Below, in pieces: positions 47,201 through 62,200 of a stretch of 64,000 bases of DNA. Within the stretch, counting starts at the first letter, position 1. Each line of letters begins with the position of its first letter. The translations under genes and the position numbers were made by a program. The notes under the pieces were generated by a model. It ran no database searches. It worked only from the letters and a program-made list of their open reading frames with translations, and was not told the origin of the DNA. The DNA is from Zingiber officinale (taxonomy: Eukaryota; Streptophyta; Magnoliopsida; Zingiberales; Zingiberaceae): positions 27,613,891-27,677,890 of the forward strand of contig NC_055990.1 of assembly GCF_018446385.1 (NCBI RefSeq), read 5' to 3'.

Positions 47201-50200
47201 ATAGATTTGAAGCATGATTTTCAAGTTTGTCTTGTGATCGATTTAGATCCCACTATACACAAAAGATGCCTACTTTCTACTTCCTAGTCATTAAAGTTTC
47301 TATGTTTTTGTAGTGTTCTCATTCTATCTACTATACTTCTGGTAAATCTCATACAAATGACTTTCAGGTTCTGCTGATCGAACTGTGAACTTCTGGGACC
47401 TAGAGACCTTTGAATTAATAGGCTCTGCAGGGCCTGAGGTTTGCCGATTTGCAAGTCTTTTGTATCTAAACTTAAGGCACAATTCCCATTGGGCTTGCAC
47501 TTTTAAATTTATAAGACCCATCTTGACTATTGGCAAATTGCCTCTATTTATACTATAATTCTGACCTTATACTTTCCAATTTTAGGTGATGGTCTCATAA
47601 TTCCATCACTGGATAGATTTTTTAGCTTATAGTTATAGGAGATATTGGCGGATTCTTTTTTCCATTTTTGTATGCTTCCATGTGCTGTCGACTTCCCTAC
47701 CCATGTGAAGTTGACATCAGCAACCTTCTACCATTCATTCTTATTCTGGACAATTTAAGTAGAGGCTGAAACTTCGTTGCAGATCAGCTAATCATGAGGC
47801 AGTTTCCATTTCTGTTTTGTCCCTGAATTCACTTTTCACTCAAGTTCCTTAGACTTGGCATGGATGATCAGAACCATGCAAAGAGTTTTCATGGTTGGGT
47901 TTGACAGCTGAACCAAATTTCTTCCATATGCTTCAGTTGTTTTTTTTGTTCATCTAGCAACAAACTAGACCGAAGAGAAAGGCTAAGTTTAAAATGTACC
48001 TTATATGTTTGGTCTTATTTTCATTTTGAAATCTCGGACCCATAAAAAATATATGAAGGTAAAACAATGATGTGCTCAGTACACTCAATAAGTTTTGGGA
48101 AGCTACTCCACATATGCTTCTTGAGTATAATTTCCTTTTTTTAGCAAGTTTCCTTTCACAAATTACTTATACTCAAAGATAGCAAGAGGCTCTAGCTGCA
48201 CATAAAAGATTGCAAGAGGCTCTAGCTGCAAATTTCATAACTAAAGGTGTAAGGCTGTTTCTAAATGTCTGTGTCAATGGTAGCTCTGACATACACATGT
48301 AGGATTTTCGAATACTTCAACTATGGGAAAAATATTTCTGAGATTTATTTCAGGGATCCTAAATATTGTGTCCACTCTAACATCAATTTTCAGAATTAGT
48401 TAGATGCTAAAACTAGCCCATGGTTGCATCCATTGGTTCAAATGCTTAATCTCAAGTTAGTGGTTTTTCACTCATTTAAGCCTATAAACTCGCTCATAAC
48501 TCCACAACCTCCCATGTGAGAATGAATCTTAGATGTTATATTGTAGGTCCTGTTTTCACATTAGTCATCATTTCTTTTCATGTGGTATTGAAGGCTACAT
48601 TTTGGAGAGTCTCAAGAACTAAACCAATCTATCCTCTTTTTTACATTACACTTCTTTTTTGTACTTTTTTGTACTCAGGCTACATACTGGTACTTGAAAA
48701 TATGTTAGCTTAACTAGAAATGTACCTTCCGAATTCTCGAGCAGCAAGATATTAGTTTCAGTTATGGAGTTATATTTGGATCTTTATCTTGTTTTTCTCA
48801 TTTCTCAGGTTACCAGGGTATGCTCAATGATCTTTCACCCAGATGGAAAATCTCTCTTCTGTGGGTTGGATGCAGCCTTAAAGGTACCTCTTTCAATGAA
48901 ATTATTTCTTTATATCAGACAGTGAATCTTCTGCTGCTCATCTGATGTAAAATGCAAATACCAGGTTTTCTCTTGGGAACCAATAAGATGCCATGATGCT
49001 GTTGATATGGGGTGGTCCACTTTGGCTGATCTCAGTGTTTATGAAGGAAAACTTTTAGGATGTTCCTACCATGAAAATTGCATTGGACTTTGGCTAGCTG
49101 ATATATCAGTAATTACTATATTTGCGATATGATATTCTGATAATGTGTAGATTGGTTTGATAATAAAATCCACCTTAAAAAGTTTGACAAAAGTAATTGT
49201 CTTTTTCTTTCAGCTCATTGCTCCATATGCTCTTGGAGTGGTTCCAAAAGTAAATGTGACTGTTGAACCTACTTATGTTCAAGGAGAAATCCATTCCCTG
49301 GAATTGACCGATATCAGCAAGAAATCTAATACAACACCTACCTCTGAGTATCAAGAAATTGGAGTTAAAACTAAGGAGACCAAAAAAGGATCATTCTTAA
49401 CCTGTAAGTGAAATGATTTAATATTATTAATTCGATTTCAATCTTCATTTTTGAAAGGCCAAGTATCAGGATATTCTATTTAGCTTTTCTTGTTCTTGAT
49501 TTGAAACAGCTGATGATTTTCTGCCAAGTATAACACCTGTATCTAATTCAGATTATGCATCCACTACCCCATCAGTGATTTTGAGTAGAGTTATAAGGGA
49601 TAAAACCTCTTCCGGTGGCATCACTGGTCCACAAAAAATTGATTCTAGGATTACTTCGGAAGCATCAATCAGAAGTGCTGCCACATCCAAAGTTGTACGA
49701 GGTTCTCTTAATTCCTCAAATAGAAGTTCACAAATTTTGCCTTCAAAGAGTACTATGTTGACTTCTATTTCTACTAGTGCAAAAGAAATTAGTTTGGTTA
49801 ATGCAAAGCAACGCCCGATGGTGCAAGCATCTTTGGGAACACATTCTCCAGTGTCCATGTCGGTTGTTGTACCTAGAGACAACAGAGATCTGGACAGTTT
49901 CAAAGTTAAAAACATCACTCCTGAGACAATTTCCCATAATTTAAGATTGAACAGACCTGCTCATAAGCATAAGCCATCATTTGCTTCTGGAGATAGCAAG
50001 GGCCAACTGGTAGAGAAAGCATCTGTGAACATGAGTGAGAGATGTGATTCAGATATTAATTTAAGACTGTTCTCTGGTGTTGCTGGGAACCATGATGCTG
50101 CAGAAACTGATAAAAGAGAACATGACAAAACCAGAGACATTGCCAGAGATTTTGAAAGAGTAGTATCACTAGAGCAGCCTGTACACTCTCAGAATGACCA

Positions 50201-53200
50201 TTGTATGGTTATTCCTCCTGGTTAATAAAGAGAAAAATAATTTACCCTGTTAATTCTCTTTGTATTTCTTTCAGGTGAGGAGTTGACATGCTCGAGCAGT
50301 GAAACAAAATCAGTGACATATGTTAGGGGAGGTAATATTGCTATAGGCATTTCATGTCTCAAACTATCGCCAATTAAATTTTCTGCCTAATGATGTTTTT
50401 TTGTCTCTCTTTGTAGTTGCTGTTCAACTTGGGAAGACGCGGACTCTAGTTGAATGCTGGGAGAAAAGAGAGAGATCTAGTAGTGGGAACAGGGTGAGTA
50501 TTTCTTCCACTTTCTGTATCTTGTAGCCTGTCACTCAAATTGCAATGGCATTCATGATGTTCTTAGCTATATATTGTGTTTCTGATGTGATTTACTCTAT
50601 TTTTTACTAATACAATATTTACTTCTTTATCCATACTAAGCATTGTTATTTATTATTAGGATCGCTCTGTAATTTGTCAGTAAATAGAGGCATTATGAAC
50701 TCACCTTCTTGAAAACTTGTCTATCTTTACTTTTATGTGAAATTATAGAATATTCTTGGCTTCAACTAATGATACAATCAAGTTTTGAATGATTTTCTAT
50801 TCTTTCAAACAAAAAGGAAAAAGGATAGCATTCGCTAAAGTTTCAATCTTACACTTCAATACAATTCTACTGGCAAAAGCAGAGGTGGCAAAAAAATTTA
50901 AGCCTGCACCCAACACAAATAATTAGCTGCACTCTTGAGAACTGCAATTTGGTGTTCACATGTAATCAGATAACATATAATAGAGTTAAATCTGTGTTTC
51001 CAAGATTTCTTTCTTGGTTGGCTAAATTATTCACATCGTGTTGACCTGAGGGCTATTGTGCTATTGTGATCTTACAAATACATCAAAGCATGTGTTCCTC
51101 TTCCCTTCAAATCAAGCTGTAATTTTAATTATTGATGGCCATTTTAGACGCTTGGCATCCATGATACAGATCCTTATTCGCATGCAACTGCCATCTGTGT
51201 CATGTAACATGTTGCTTTCACCAAATCTAATTTCATACTAAATGACCGAGTTGTCTTATGTTAAAAAGAGTTGGAAAAATTATTCTGTTTTCTTGCAGTA
51301 TGTTGTTTCATTATGTTATTTAAATCAAACATAGAATTAACTTTGGATCCAAAATGTTTGAAACCTATGATAATCTAGGTTCATTTATGTGATTCATCTT
51401 TGTATGTTCTAGAATATTTGTTATGTTTTAGGGTTTATTTTATTTTTATTAATTAATCCAACTTGTCCCAGTTGGTCAAGTCCCAGTCAATTACAAAATT
51501 GATCCTGATCATCTAAGTGTTTTGCTGTTTTGGTCCAATAGAAACGTAAACGACCATTGTGTCTTCATTTAGACAGTCCTATTCATGTGCTATTTAGACA
51601 CTTTATTATGATTCTTACTAAGTACACATGTCCAAATTGTGAAGAGACAATTGGAATTTTACAATTAACCAGTTAATGGTCACTCAGTGCAATTAAAATA
51701 TTTGAGATTTTTTTTTCAAATTTTGTTTTCACTTGTTAGAGAGAAAGTCGGAGTTGCATCTATTGAGGAAAAACTCCGAAAGACACGTTTAAGATGGTAC
51801 GGACATGTACTTAGACGACCAATAAATTCTCCAGTTAGGCGATGTGAAACTATGATAAACATACATATCAAACGAGGAAGAGGAAGACCAAAAAAAGACT
51901 TGGTTAGCAACAATAAAACAAGATAAAATTTATTTAAATATAGATGAAAATATAATAGGAGATAGAGCTTAATGCATAAAAGGATTTATACAGCCGTGTT
52001 GGAAATGGAGATAGTGGGGAACGTGGCCCATGTTCCCCACTACACATAATGGAAAAGTCCATTATGCCCCTAGTGTATTTCCCCATATAAAGGGGGTCCG
52101 TCCAAGGCTCAGGGGGTGTGAAATTGCTAGTGTGCAATGACGAGAGTAAGAGGAGAACATCCAAGGTGGCGGGATTTGGTTTGTGGAATTGCGGAGGGCT
52201 TTCCGATCCTGTGATCGCTCTTCCGACAGCAAGGTTCGTCATTGCCGATTGCGGATCTGCGGGAGATCGCTGTAAGTTTTTATCGCATTTAATTAATTCG
52301 TCTATCATGCATTTAGATTATAAAATCTACATTGGTATCAGAGCGCGTAATTCGTTCTAAATGCATGATAAATCCTAAAACCTTACCCCTTCGTTGAATC
52401 AAAATTATGACTTGGTTCTGTTCGTTTTTACTGGGCGAAATCACGACTAAGTCCTGATCAGTGATAATAATCGCTGCCCTGAATGGAGTTTGTCTCCGTC
52501 TAGTTTTGCTGTAGCCGAGTGAAATTGTGACGCAGTATGCCTTGAGGAACATCCACGGAGTTTGTCTCCGATGGTGGATGGCCGGCGGAGTGCTCCTGGA
52601 CACCTCTGTAATTCGTGTTCGTCGCGAATAAGGTGGCGTGCACAGTGTGCATGATGTGCGCAGCGTGCGTGCAGAAGATCGAGGTGGCATCTTGCAGTTT
52701 CTTCCCAGTGTTTGTCGCTGTGAGGCTGGCTACAACGACATGGTCGGCGTGCAATCTGCAGCATGCATCGTGGAATCGTGCAACAGAAAAGATAAAATAT
52801 GAAAGTTTCTGTTTTTGACTTTTTCAAATTAAAAAACGGACTGTGATATATTCACAGAATAAGGTGGAAGGAAATAGGATTAAATTGCATTAAATAATTT
52901 AAAATTTCACATTAATTCATGTATGATTTAAATGTGAACATGCATGTTTAGTTAATTTTATTTAATGCAATTAAATCTGTTTGCATGCGTTAATTAATTG
53001 AAATTGAGTTCAATTAATTCACTATTTATGATAAATGATCCAGAGTAATTTTGGTCCACTTAGATTTGGTTCAGATTTAAATCATTAGTTGGTTTAATTG
53101 AACCAATTTGATCCAAACCCGAAATTAATTTGGGTTAAGTAATTGGACTTGGACCAAATATGATCAAATGACTAGATTTGTTCTAATGAGTCAGATTTGA

Positions 53201-56200
53201 TCAAAACAATTAAATTTGTTCTAATTGGTCGGACTTAAACCAATGGGCATTAATTTGATTAAACGGACCTGAGTTTGATCAATAAGTCTGAAATTGGTAG
53301 AAATGGACTTAGAGAAAAAGTAACAGAACATAGGCACAAAATCCCTGTCCAATTAGATTAGTTCTAATTAAGGACAATGGACCAAGCTTAGGATCTGGAT
53401 CCCTAATCAACCGATCCAATGGGTCTGACCAATTAGATTAGTTCTAATTGTCGAGTTAAACTCCTGAAAATCGAGAAGATTTGTTTTTCTTGATTTATTA
53501 TGTTGGTACTATGCCTGTATAAATTGAAATAAGCCGGTTTTGTACTGGTTAGTCGGTTTTATCGACTTATTTATTTTCAATTTTCGGATGGCACGACGAT
53601 TACACATTGACTCGTCGCGACGAAATCATTCGAGGAGGAGATTCGGAGATGAGTACAACTCGCTATGGAGTCGGCGACACGTTGACGGCGACTTGATGAG
53701 CTTTTGGAAACTTGAGCGAGAAGAGTTTCCAGTACTGGACAGTTATAGGATTTGGGCTTTGATGCAATCATTGCCAGAAAATCCTAAGATGACTATATTT
53801 GGGGGCGTCATCAAGGACGTATCACATATTCAGAGTTATGTGAGGAGCTACTTCATCATATGACTCAAGAGGATCCGGAAGAGTTCAAGAGGACCCGGAA
53901 ATGATCGAGGAGGATCCAGAAGAGGATCCAATCAGAACCTTGAAGCTGTCCTGCCTGTGTTTACCCCAAATGAGTTCAGGCTGAGAGGGATTATATTAGC
54001 CACTGCACTAGTGTCTGTCCTAGTGGGAGTGGTAGTTGCCTATCTAGTTTATTAGAGTTTTGTTATTTTTATTGTCGTTTTGTATGAACAATAGTTAGTT
54101 CATTTCATTCATGTCAGTTGGTTATATGTTAACAATTTGCAGCATAATTTTATATTAATGATATGTTCATTTATTTATGTTGTTTGCTTGACATGATGCA
54201 TGATTAGTTCATGATGTATTAAATGATTAGTTCATTTAATTTTTTTTAAAAAAAACATGATACATTAAATGATTAGTTCATTTAATTAATGAATTCATGA
54301 TATTATAAATGATTAGTTCATTTGTTGGGATGTATGTAATAGAATTGATTAATATTAATTTGATTGGTCATACGGATGATGAGTGAAAACATAGTTGTCA
54401 CTTGATTTTGTAAACCAACTCAAAGTAATATTAAGTCAATCATAAATTGCATACATATGATATACACTGAATACTAAATAATTTGTTTATTTATGATAGA
54501 TTATGACAACCAAAAACATAATAGCTGAACTCAACAAAGGTGAAAAACTTAATGGGGATAACTACAAGATCTGGCACCTCAAGATACAATATGTACTTGA
54601 GGAACAAGAAGTTCTAGAGGCTGTAAATTAGGTTATGGAAGTACCTGTAGATGGTCCCACTGCACAACACAGACGAGATCTTGATGCCTATAAGGCATAG
54701 AAGAAAAAGGACTCCACTGCAAAGGGTATATTGATTAGTTCAATGGTAGACGACCTAGCTTTTGAATATGAGTCATATCTTACGGCTCATGAAGTCTGGG
54801 TTGCCCTTAAAGAAAAATACAGTGGAGTAAGTCTGAGCAAGCTTCGACAGCTGACAATTAAATTTGACAGCTACAAAAAGCGTCCGAATGTGTCAATGGT
54901 TCAACACCTCAGGGAGATGTCGAACATGATTCGGGAGCTTAAAACTGCTGGTCATGAGTTGACTGATGAACAACAGGTTCAAGCAGTTATTCGTTCACTT
55001 CCAGATTCTTGGGAGACCATGAAGCATACCTTAACTCATAGTGAGAGTATCAAGGCTTTCACTGATGTCTCACGCCATGTAGAATTGGAGGCGGAGAGAG
55101 TTGAATCCGCAAGGATTTCTGGACAAGCCTATGTGGCTGTAAGTTCTGCTGGATCATATGGATCCAAGAAAAAAAAATGGTTCAAAAAAGGGAAGGGAAA
55201 GAAGAGGGAAGCTGCTGTTGTGGGACAAGGCTCAATCAAGAAGATAGTCAAGAAGACTGGAAAGAAACCTAAAAACAAGTTGACTTGTTTTAATTGTGGC
55301 AAAAAGGGTCACTTTGCTCGGGAGTGCACTGAGCCGGAAAAGGTAAATCCAAGTGTGTCTTCTTTTCAAGAGCATTTTGTTGCTAGTTCAGTGTTGTTAG
55401 CTGATTCTTATCCTTTGTGGATTATAGATTCGGGAGCAACCAACCATGTAGCTCGGGAACGAGTTACATTTGTTGAGTACCGTCGGGTACCAGCTGGCAA
55501 CAAGTGGATCTATGCAGGAAATAATGCAAGAGTTGAAGTCAAAGGAGTCGGCACTTGCAAACTCAACCTACATGGTGGTAGAGTTTTATTTCTACATGAT
55601 GTCTTGTATGCTCCTGAAATTCGACGGAATCTTGTTTCCGTTACGTGTCTTCTTGATTTAGGGTATTGTATTAATTTTTACAGTCGGTCTGTTGAACTTA
55701 AGATTGACTCAGTGTCTATCGGATATGGTTTTTTAACAAATGGTTTTATGGTTCTTGATGTAGAACCAGATGTCAATTATGCTATTGATGGTTGTTTTTC
55801 AAACATTGCTTTAACTAGTGATGCAGATATAACTGATGAAGTTTGGCATGCTAGATTAGGACACATAGGACAAGAACGTATGAATCGATTAGCTAGAGAG
55901 GGTCTATTGGGCACTCGAGCTAAGATTCAATTGTCTATATGTGAGCATTGTCTTGCTGGAAAAGTAACTAGGAAACCATTTGGTAAGGCTATTAGATCTG
56001 AATCGACATTGCAGTTAATTCATTCGGACATTTGTGGTCCAATGAATGTGAAGGCTAGACATGGAGCTTCCTATTTCATTACATTTATTGATGATTTCTC
56101 TAGGTTCGGTCATGTGTATTTGATTTCTCACAAATCTGAAGCATTAGATTGCTTCATTCGTTATATGAACGAAGTTGAGAATCAAACAGAACGTAAAGTT

Positions 56201-59200
56201 AAGGCTTTACGCACTGACCGTGGAGGGGAGTATTTGTCTGATATGTTCAAGACAATATGTAATGATAGAGGGATTATTAGACAGTTAACAATCCCTGGAA
56301 CTCCACAGCAAAATGGGGTAGCTGAAAGAAGAAATAGGACTCTTCTTGAAATGGTTAGGTCTATGATGGCGCAAGCTAATTTGCCAATCTCCTATTGGGG
56401 AGATGCATTATTAACTGCAGCCTATATACTTAACAAAGTGCCTTCAAAGTCAGTTCCATCTACCCCATATGAACGTTGGACAGGCAGAAAACCAGATTTG
56501 AGTAATCTGAGACCTTGGGGGTCAGCTGCTTATGTTCATGATAGTTCTCACAAGTATGGAAAACTAGGGCCTAGAGGTAAGAAATGTATCTTTATAAGAT
56601 ATCATGAGACCTCCAAAGGTTATGTTTTCATAGGTGAGCAACTAGATGGAACCATCTCCGAAATAGACTCGAGAGATGTGACTTTTCTCGAAACAGAGTT
56701 CCCAATCAGAGGTGATGTTGATAAAAATGTTCCTCTATTTGAGGAGGATGAGATATTATCAACAAGAGAGGTGTCAAAGTCTAGTCAACCGAGTGGGAGT
56801 GATATGCCGAGTCATGAGTTGACTTCTCAACAGCCCAACTTACGGAGAAGTGTTCGTAAGATCAAACCTAAGAAGAGGTTTGATATTGAGAATGAGGCAT
56901 TGGTTACACTTCCAATTGACGACGACGAGCCTCAATCCATTGAGGAAGCATTGGGATGTAGAGTTAGAGAAAAATGGAAAGCTGCAATGGTTGAAGAGAT
57001 GGAGTCCATGATTCAAAATTATGTTTGGGACTTAGTTGATCTTCCTCCGGGCCGAAGGGCTATTGGGAATAAATGGATTCTCAAAATAAAAAGGAAAGCA
57101 GATGGATCGATTAGCAGATACAAAGCTCGTTTAGTTGCAAAAGGATATACCCAAATGGAGGGTATTGACTTTGAAGAGACATTTTCTCCCGTAGTGAAAT
57201 TTGTATCAATAAGAGTTATTTTGGCCTTTGTGGCATATTATGACTTAGAATTACATCAAATGGATGTAAAAATCGCTTTCCTTAACGGTGATCTTGACGA
57301 AGAAATCTATATGGTTCAACCGTAAGGTTTTATTCTTTGAAGGCCAAGAGCAAAAGTATGTAGACTTAAAAGTCTATATATGGGCTAAAGCAAGCGTCAA
57401 GACAATGGAACATAAGATTTAACGAAGTCGTTTTATCTTATGGTTTTGAAATGATCAATGAGGATCAGTTTTCCTGAACAGGGAAAAAGGAAAGTATGTC
57501 ATTTTATCATTATATGTTGATGATATCTGATAGTTGGAAATGACATAGGATATGTGAATGAAGTCAAGAAGTAACTGTCATCGAATTTGATACAACAGAT
57601 ATGGGAGAAGTTGAATACATCTTAGGGGTGAAGATCATAAGAGATCGTCCTAAAAGATTTTTGGGTCTATCACAAGAGTCTTATATAAATAAGATGTTAC
57701 ATCATTTCGGCATATCTAATTGCAACATAGAACGTACACCTATTGTGAAAGGTACTGTTTTAAGCAAGAATATGTGTCCTAAAACTCCAGAAGAAATAAC
57801 TGAAATGAATAAAAAATCATATACCAGTGCTATTGGTAGTTTGATGTACACTATCTTGTGTACATGTCCCGATATCAGCTATGCTACTGGCTTAGTTAGT
57901 CGCTTCCAGTCAAACCTAGGACTGAGATACTAGAAGACAGTAAAAAGAATATTTAGATATTTGAAGGTGACAACAGATTATTGTCTCTGTTTCCAAGGAT
58001 CATATATGAGTCTGAAAATTTATTCAGATGCAGATTGGGCTAGGGACCTGGATGATAGAAAATCCACATTAGACTATGCATTCTTGTTGAATGGTGACGC
58101 CATCTCATGGAATAGTAAGAAACAAGCTTGTGTAGCTTTATCGACTATGGAAGCTGAATATGTGGCATGTTCAGCGACTGTGCAAGAAGCAGTCTGGTTG
58201 AGAAGGTTACAGTTAAGTTACAATAGCTTTTTCCAAGGATCCCAAATATCATAGCAAAGGCAAGCATATAGAAATTAAATATAATTTTGTAAGGGATATT
58301 GTGGCTAAAAGAAAAGTCATTCTTGAGTATGTCCCTACACGTGTTATGCTTGCAAATCCTTTTACTAAGCCAATGACTAAAGAGTCATTTAAAGAACATG
58401 TAAAGTCTTTGGGACTTCGTAGAATGTAACAATATTGAAATAACAATCAAACTTTATGTTATGATTGTGTAATTTGCCATAATTTATTCAGTGTATATGT
58501 TGTATTTGTTACATTCATGTAAGATCTCGGTGAGCATGTTGGCAAGTGGAGATTGGTCCACTCACATGGACAGTCATCTCTGTTTGTTAAGTACAAATAG
58601 GGGTAAGACCGTTACTTATGAAACAGCTTACGTAGCTGAAATTATGAAATTAGAGACAGATTCATAAGTTGAGGTCGCCTTGATAATTGTATCAAGATGA
58701 GATCATTTATATGTAAATAATGATCGAAGTAAATGAACCCACCATTTACTGAACCTGTTGAAAGCCAGATTAGAATTCATATGTTGAATTCAGGATTAAA
58801 CGTTAGGTATGTCTAGATCGAAATCTGTACGATGTTAAATTTGAAGACAACATGCACTCTTTTTAGTAAAGAGAATAACATCGTAGCATGTGATTCATAC
58901 CACATGTGCTATTGCGACAATAAAGGTAGTAGGAGAATGAATCCCCATTTCTCTACTATGTGAGACCTTTGAGATTATATGTTAATCTCAATTTTTGCCT
59001 TAGTGACTATTTAGCTGTCTACTTGAAGTTTTAATCAGTGTCTGCTACTTTAGCGTGTATCCTATGGCTATGGATGATTCGGTCTATGGAACATAACTAG
59101 GAAAGCGACTGATTAAAATGAATTGATTCTAGCTAAAAAGGAAGATTAAATATATTTACATCTTTTGTTGTTATTCACTGGTCGACCCATTTCTGTTATG

Positions 59201-62200
59201 TACAGAAATGAATGTGAATATTGGATATGGAACATGCTCATGACATAATGGTCATTATAAGGGATTAGAGATGTTCATATCGATGTAAATGAAAATTATT
59301 TAATCTGGGTAAATAGCAAGACATAGATATCTTCAAGATAATGGCTGTGTGTCACTTGAAGATTGGATGGATTCTGGATAAAGGCTATGTGCCACCAGGA
59401 AAAAGGCTATGTGCTATGAAGAGTGTGTCTCTAATTTATTTGAGCAGCTAAGTAAAGTGTAACAACTTTATTAGCATTGATTGCTCAAAGAGCGGCTAAG
59501 TCAAGGTGTAACAATCTTCTTAGCAACTATCGCTCAGTGTGTTTGCTGTCGCACGAACCATTTTCTCTAAGTATGGATTGGATGTTCTCATATGGTCTAT
59601 GTGACCAAACTCTCTAATAGTTTATGTGACTTATTAAGTCTTTGTGACTTACCTGAATGAACTAGTCTTAGTGACTTACCTTGGACGAGTGGGAGATGTT
59701 GGAAATGGGGATAGTGGGGAACGTGGCCCATGTTCCCCACTACACATAATGGAAAAGTCCATTATGCCCCTAGTGTATTTCCCTATATAAAGGGGGTCCG
59801 TCCAAGGCTCAGGGGGTGTGAAATTGCTAGTGTGCAACGATGAGAGTAAGAGGAGAACATCCAAGGCGGCGGGATTTGGTTTGTGGAATTGCAGAGGGCT
59901 TTCCGATCCTGTGATCGCTCTTCCGACAGCAAGGTTCGTCATTGCCGATTGCGGATCTGCGGGAGATCGCTGTAAGTTTTTATCACATTTAATTAATTCG
60001 TCTATCATGCATTTAGATTATAAAATCTACAAGCCGACCCCACCTAGTGGAAAAAGGCTTGGTTGTTGTTGTTGTTTTCACTTGTTAGTTTTCTAGTTGG
60101 ACATGATTTTGTGCTCAGATGTAAACCTGGATTTATAATTTTTGTCACGGATTGGCATGTTACTTCTCAATTGAGATGCTGTAGTTATAAAAGTATAGAT
60201 AAGATTGATCATCTCAGAAAACACAACATTTCACATGTTTATTTTGGAATGCTTCTTAAGTTTTCTAATCACCTCATTCCATACTACCACATGATGAACA
60301 GAAAGGATTGCTGCTACATGACGAACAGAAAGAATCAGAGCAGAGTTCTGAAAGACACTTGTCAATATCAGAAGTTGATTTCAGTCCAGAGACATTCGTT
60401 CAAAATCATGATGCATTTGTAAATTCTTTGAAATCTCGCCTAATGAAGTTACAGGTATTGTCTCTTCTTGAGATGATAATTGATGTTAAAATGTTTTCTG
60501 GATACCATCCATGATATGGAAGCTCATTTCATTAAACTGCAAAATGTATTAGTGAACGGGGTGTGAACCACTCCAAGGCTGCTTAATTCATTTAAAAAAT
60601 GGTGCTACAAAAATCTATTCGTTTTAATTTTGATTCTTCAAACAAAGCAGGGCTCAGGCTACTTTGCTATTAATACTATTTTTGATATGTGATGCTATTA
60701 ACTTAAGATTCTTATCCTGATCAGTTCTTTGGACAATCTGAGTAAAAATATCACGTTATTTTGTTAACTGATGAAAATTCATTTTCTCTTTGCACCTAGT
60801 CATTTAATGGTCCTCAATATGAATGCACAAAAATATTCTTTTACATTCAAACATTGGTTGGGACCTCAGAATTTTTTTTCTCTTTAATCTCTTTCGTGCC
60901 TTCCTTGACTTTCCTACTTTTTGTAGTAATAAATTTCATCTTTGGTAGAAGAACTCTACCAAAACAAATATTGTCTATTGGAGGTCAACCCCTACTGTAT
61001 GTTTATAAAACCTTTATTCATTTTCTTCTAGTGTTTGCCTCAAATATCAGTTAATGTCCCTGTGTGCGCTGATGTTTGTAAAGCATGTATCTAATTTTCT
61101 CGTGTTTGCCTCAAATATCAATGTTCTTGTTGTAATGCATTTGTGCTCATCTCATGTGCTGATGGTTTGTGCTTGTGATAAGATATTTTACAGACAATTA
61201 TTCAACTTCTATATATGTCGTTATTAGTTTCAAACACCAAGTTCCTAATAGCAACACCATACCAACTCAAATTTCCAGATGGTGAAACATTTTTGGGAAC
61301 AAAACGGCATTAAAGGTGCAATAGGTGCAATGGCCAAGTTGCTTGACTATTCTGTAAGTGTTTAGTTTAAGCCAGTAACTTCTTGGCCGTTGACTTTATA
61401 TTTTTTCAACTAGCACTGAAAAAGGATTTTCTTCCCTCCTTTTCCTTCATGCCTTTTTGGATTAGTAATTTCTTAAGTTCAAATGCAGGTCCAGATTGAT
61501 GTGATCAACATTCTCAAGGAGAAAATTGATCTTTTTACCCTTGATCTATTCTCACTCTTGTTGCCTCTTTTTGTTAGTTTACTTAGCAGCAACATTGAGA
61601 GGTATAAATTCACTTATAAAGATGAATGCTAGTAAATAGAGAAGTAGGATCTGATAAGGAATGATAAATGTTTTTCAGGCATATTATTGTTGCCTTGAGT
61701 CTGCTGTTAGAGCTCGTTAAGTCATTCAAACCAGTTATTACTTCAACAATAACCGCATCTTCAACTGTGGGGGTTGATATTCAAGCAGAACAGAGGTAAC
61801 TTTCCTTAAATTCATTGGTTGTTGTCTTTTGGTCGAGTTGTTTCATTTCTTAACAAATGAACCCTCGGTTGGTTACTTCAATACAATTGGTTCTTATCTT
61901 ATTCATCGGGCATTATTATGTTTGGAGCAGGCTGGAGCGTTGCATCCATTGTTTCAACCATTTGGAAAAGATAAAGCAACTTCTTCCTCCATTAATTAGG
62001 TAAGAAAATAAAAAGTCAGATATGCAAGCACAAATTACATTTCAGATTTTTCTCTTTTCCAGTTTAGATGACTTGCCCTTGTTCCTCTCTTCTTTTCTGG
62101 CTAGCTGATCAAAATAGGGGCAGATAATCATCATTTCCTTAAACATGATAGGAATACATAGCTCAAGTCTTCAAAATTTGATTCCTCATCGCTCCAAATT

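Larger units (their letters stand above)
51997..60031 (+). mobile_element. Young Ty1/copia retrotransposon inside the LINE in KTN80 intron 12
   Basis: This 8.0-kb element starts tgttgg, ends ctaca, and has a perfect target repeat agccg (51992-51996 and 60032-60036). Its parts in order are 5' LTR, initiator-methionine primer site, a leader with a small extra frame, gag with one zinc knuckle, protease, integrase, reverse transcriptase, RNase H, about 1.2 kb of non-coding sequence, polypurine tract and 3' LTR. The two 335-bp LTRs differ at 7 sites, all transitions (2.1 percent). At the often used grass rate of 1.3e-8 per site per year this is about 0.8 million years. It is mostly readable but carries several breaks. 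It has the same orientation as the gene. Confidence 0.93.
51723..60088 (+). mobile_element. 5'-truncated LINE in KTN80 intron 12, split by a copia element
   Basis: LINE sequence occupies 51740-51996 and 60037-60071. The left piece encodes the end of an L1-type reverse transcriptase frame ([27 protein letters not shown]). The right piece is the standard plant LINE tail (gccgaccccacctagtgg... followed by a TTG repeat). A 17-bp target repeat ttgttttcacttgttag flanks the whole at 51723-51739 and 60072-60088. Only about 0.3 kb of LINE exists, so it was strongly truncated at its 5' end on arrival. It shares the orientation of the gene. Confidence 0.9.

Noticed and set aside
49575-50225. Stand-alone 216-codon gene
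   Set aside because: It is part of KTN80 exon 10; the terminal residues after 50220 are intron.
58431-59683. Envelope-like gene at the 3' end of the intronic copia element
   Set aside because: There is no frame of useful length and no signal peptide or membrane pattern; it appears non-coding.
60308-60514. Separate small gene right of the copia element
   Set aside because: It is KTN80 exon 13 (60302-60454) followed by intron. The phase fits exon 12 exactly.
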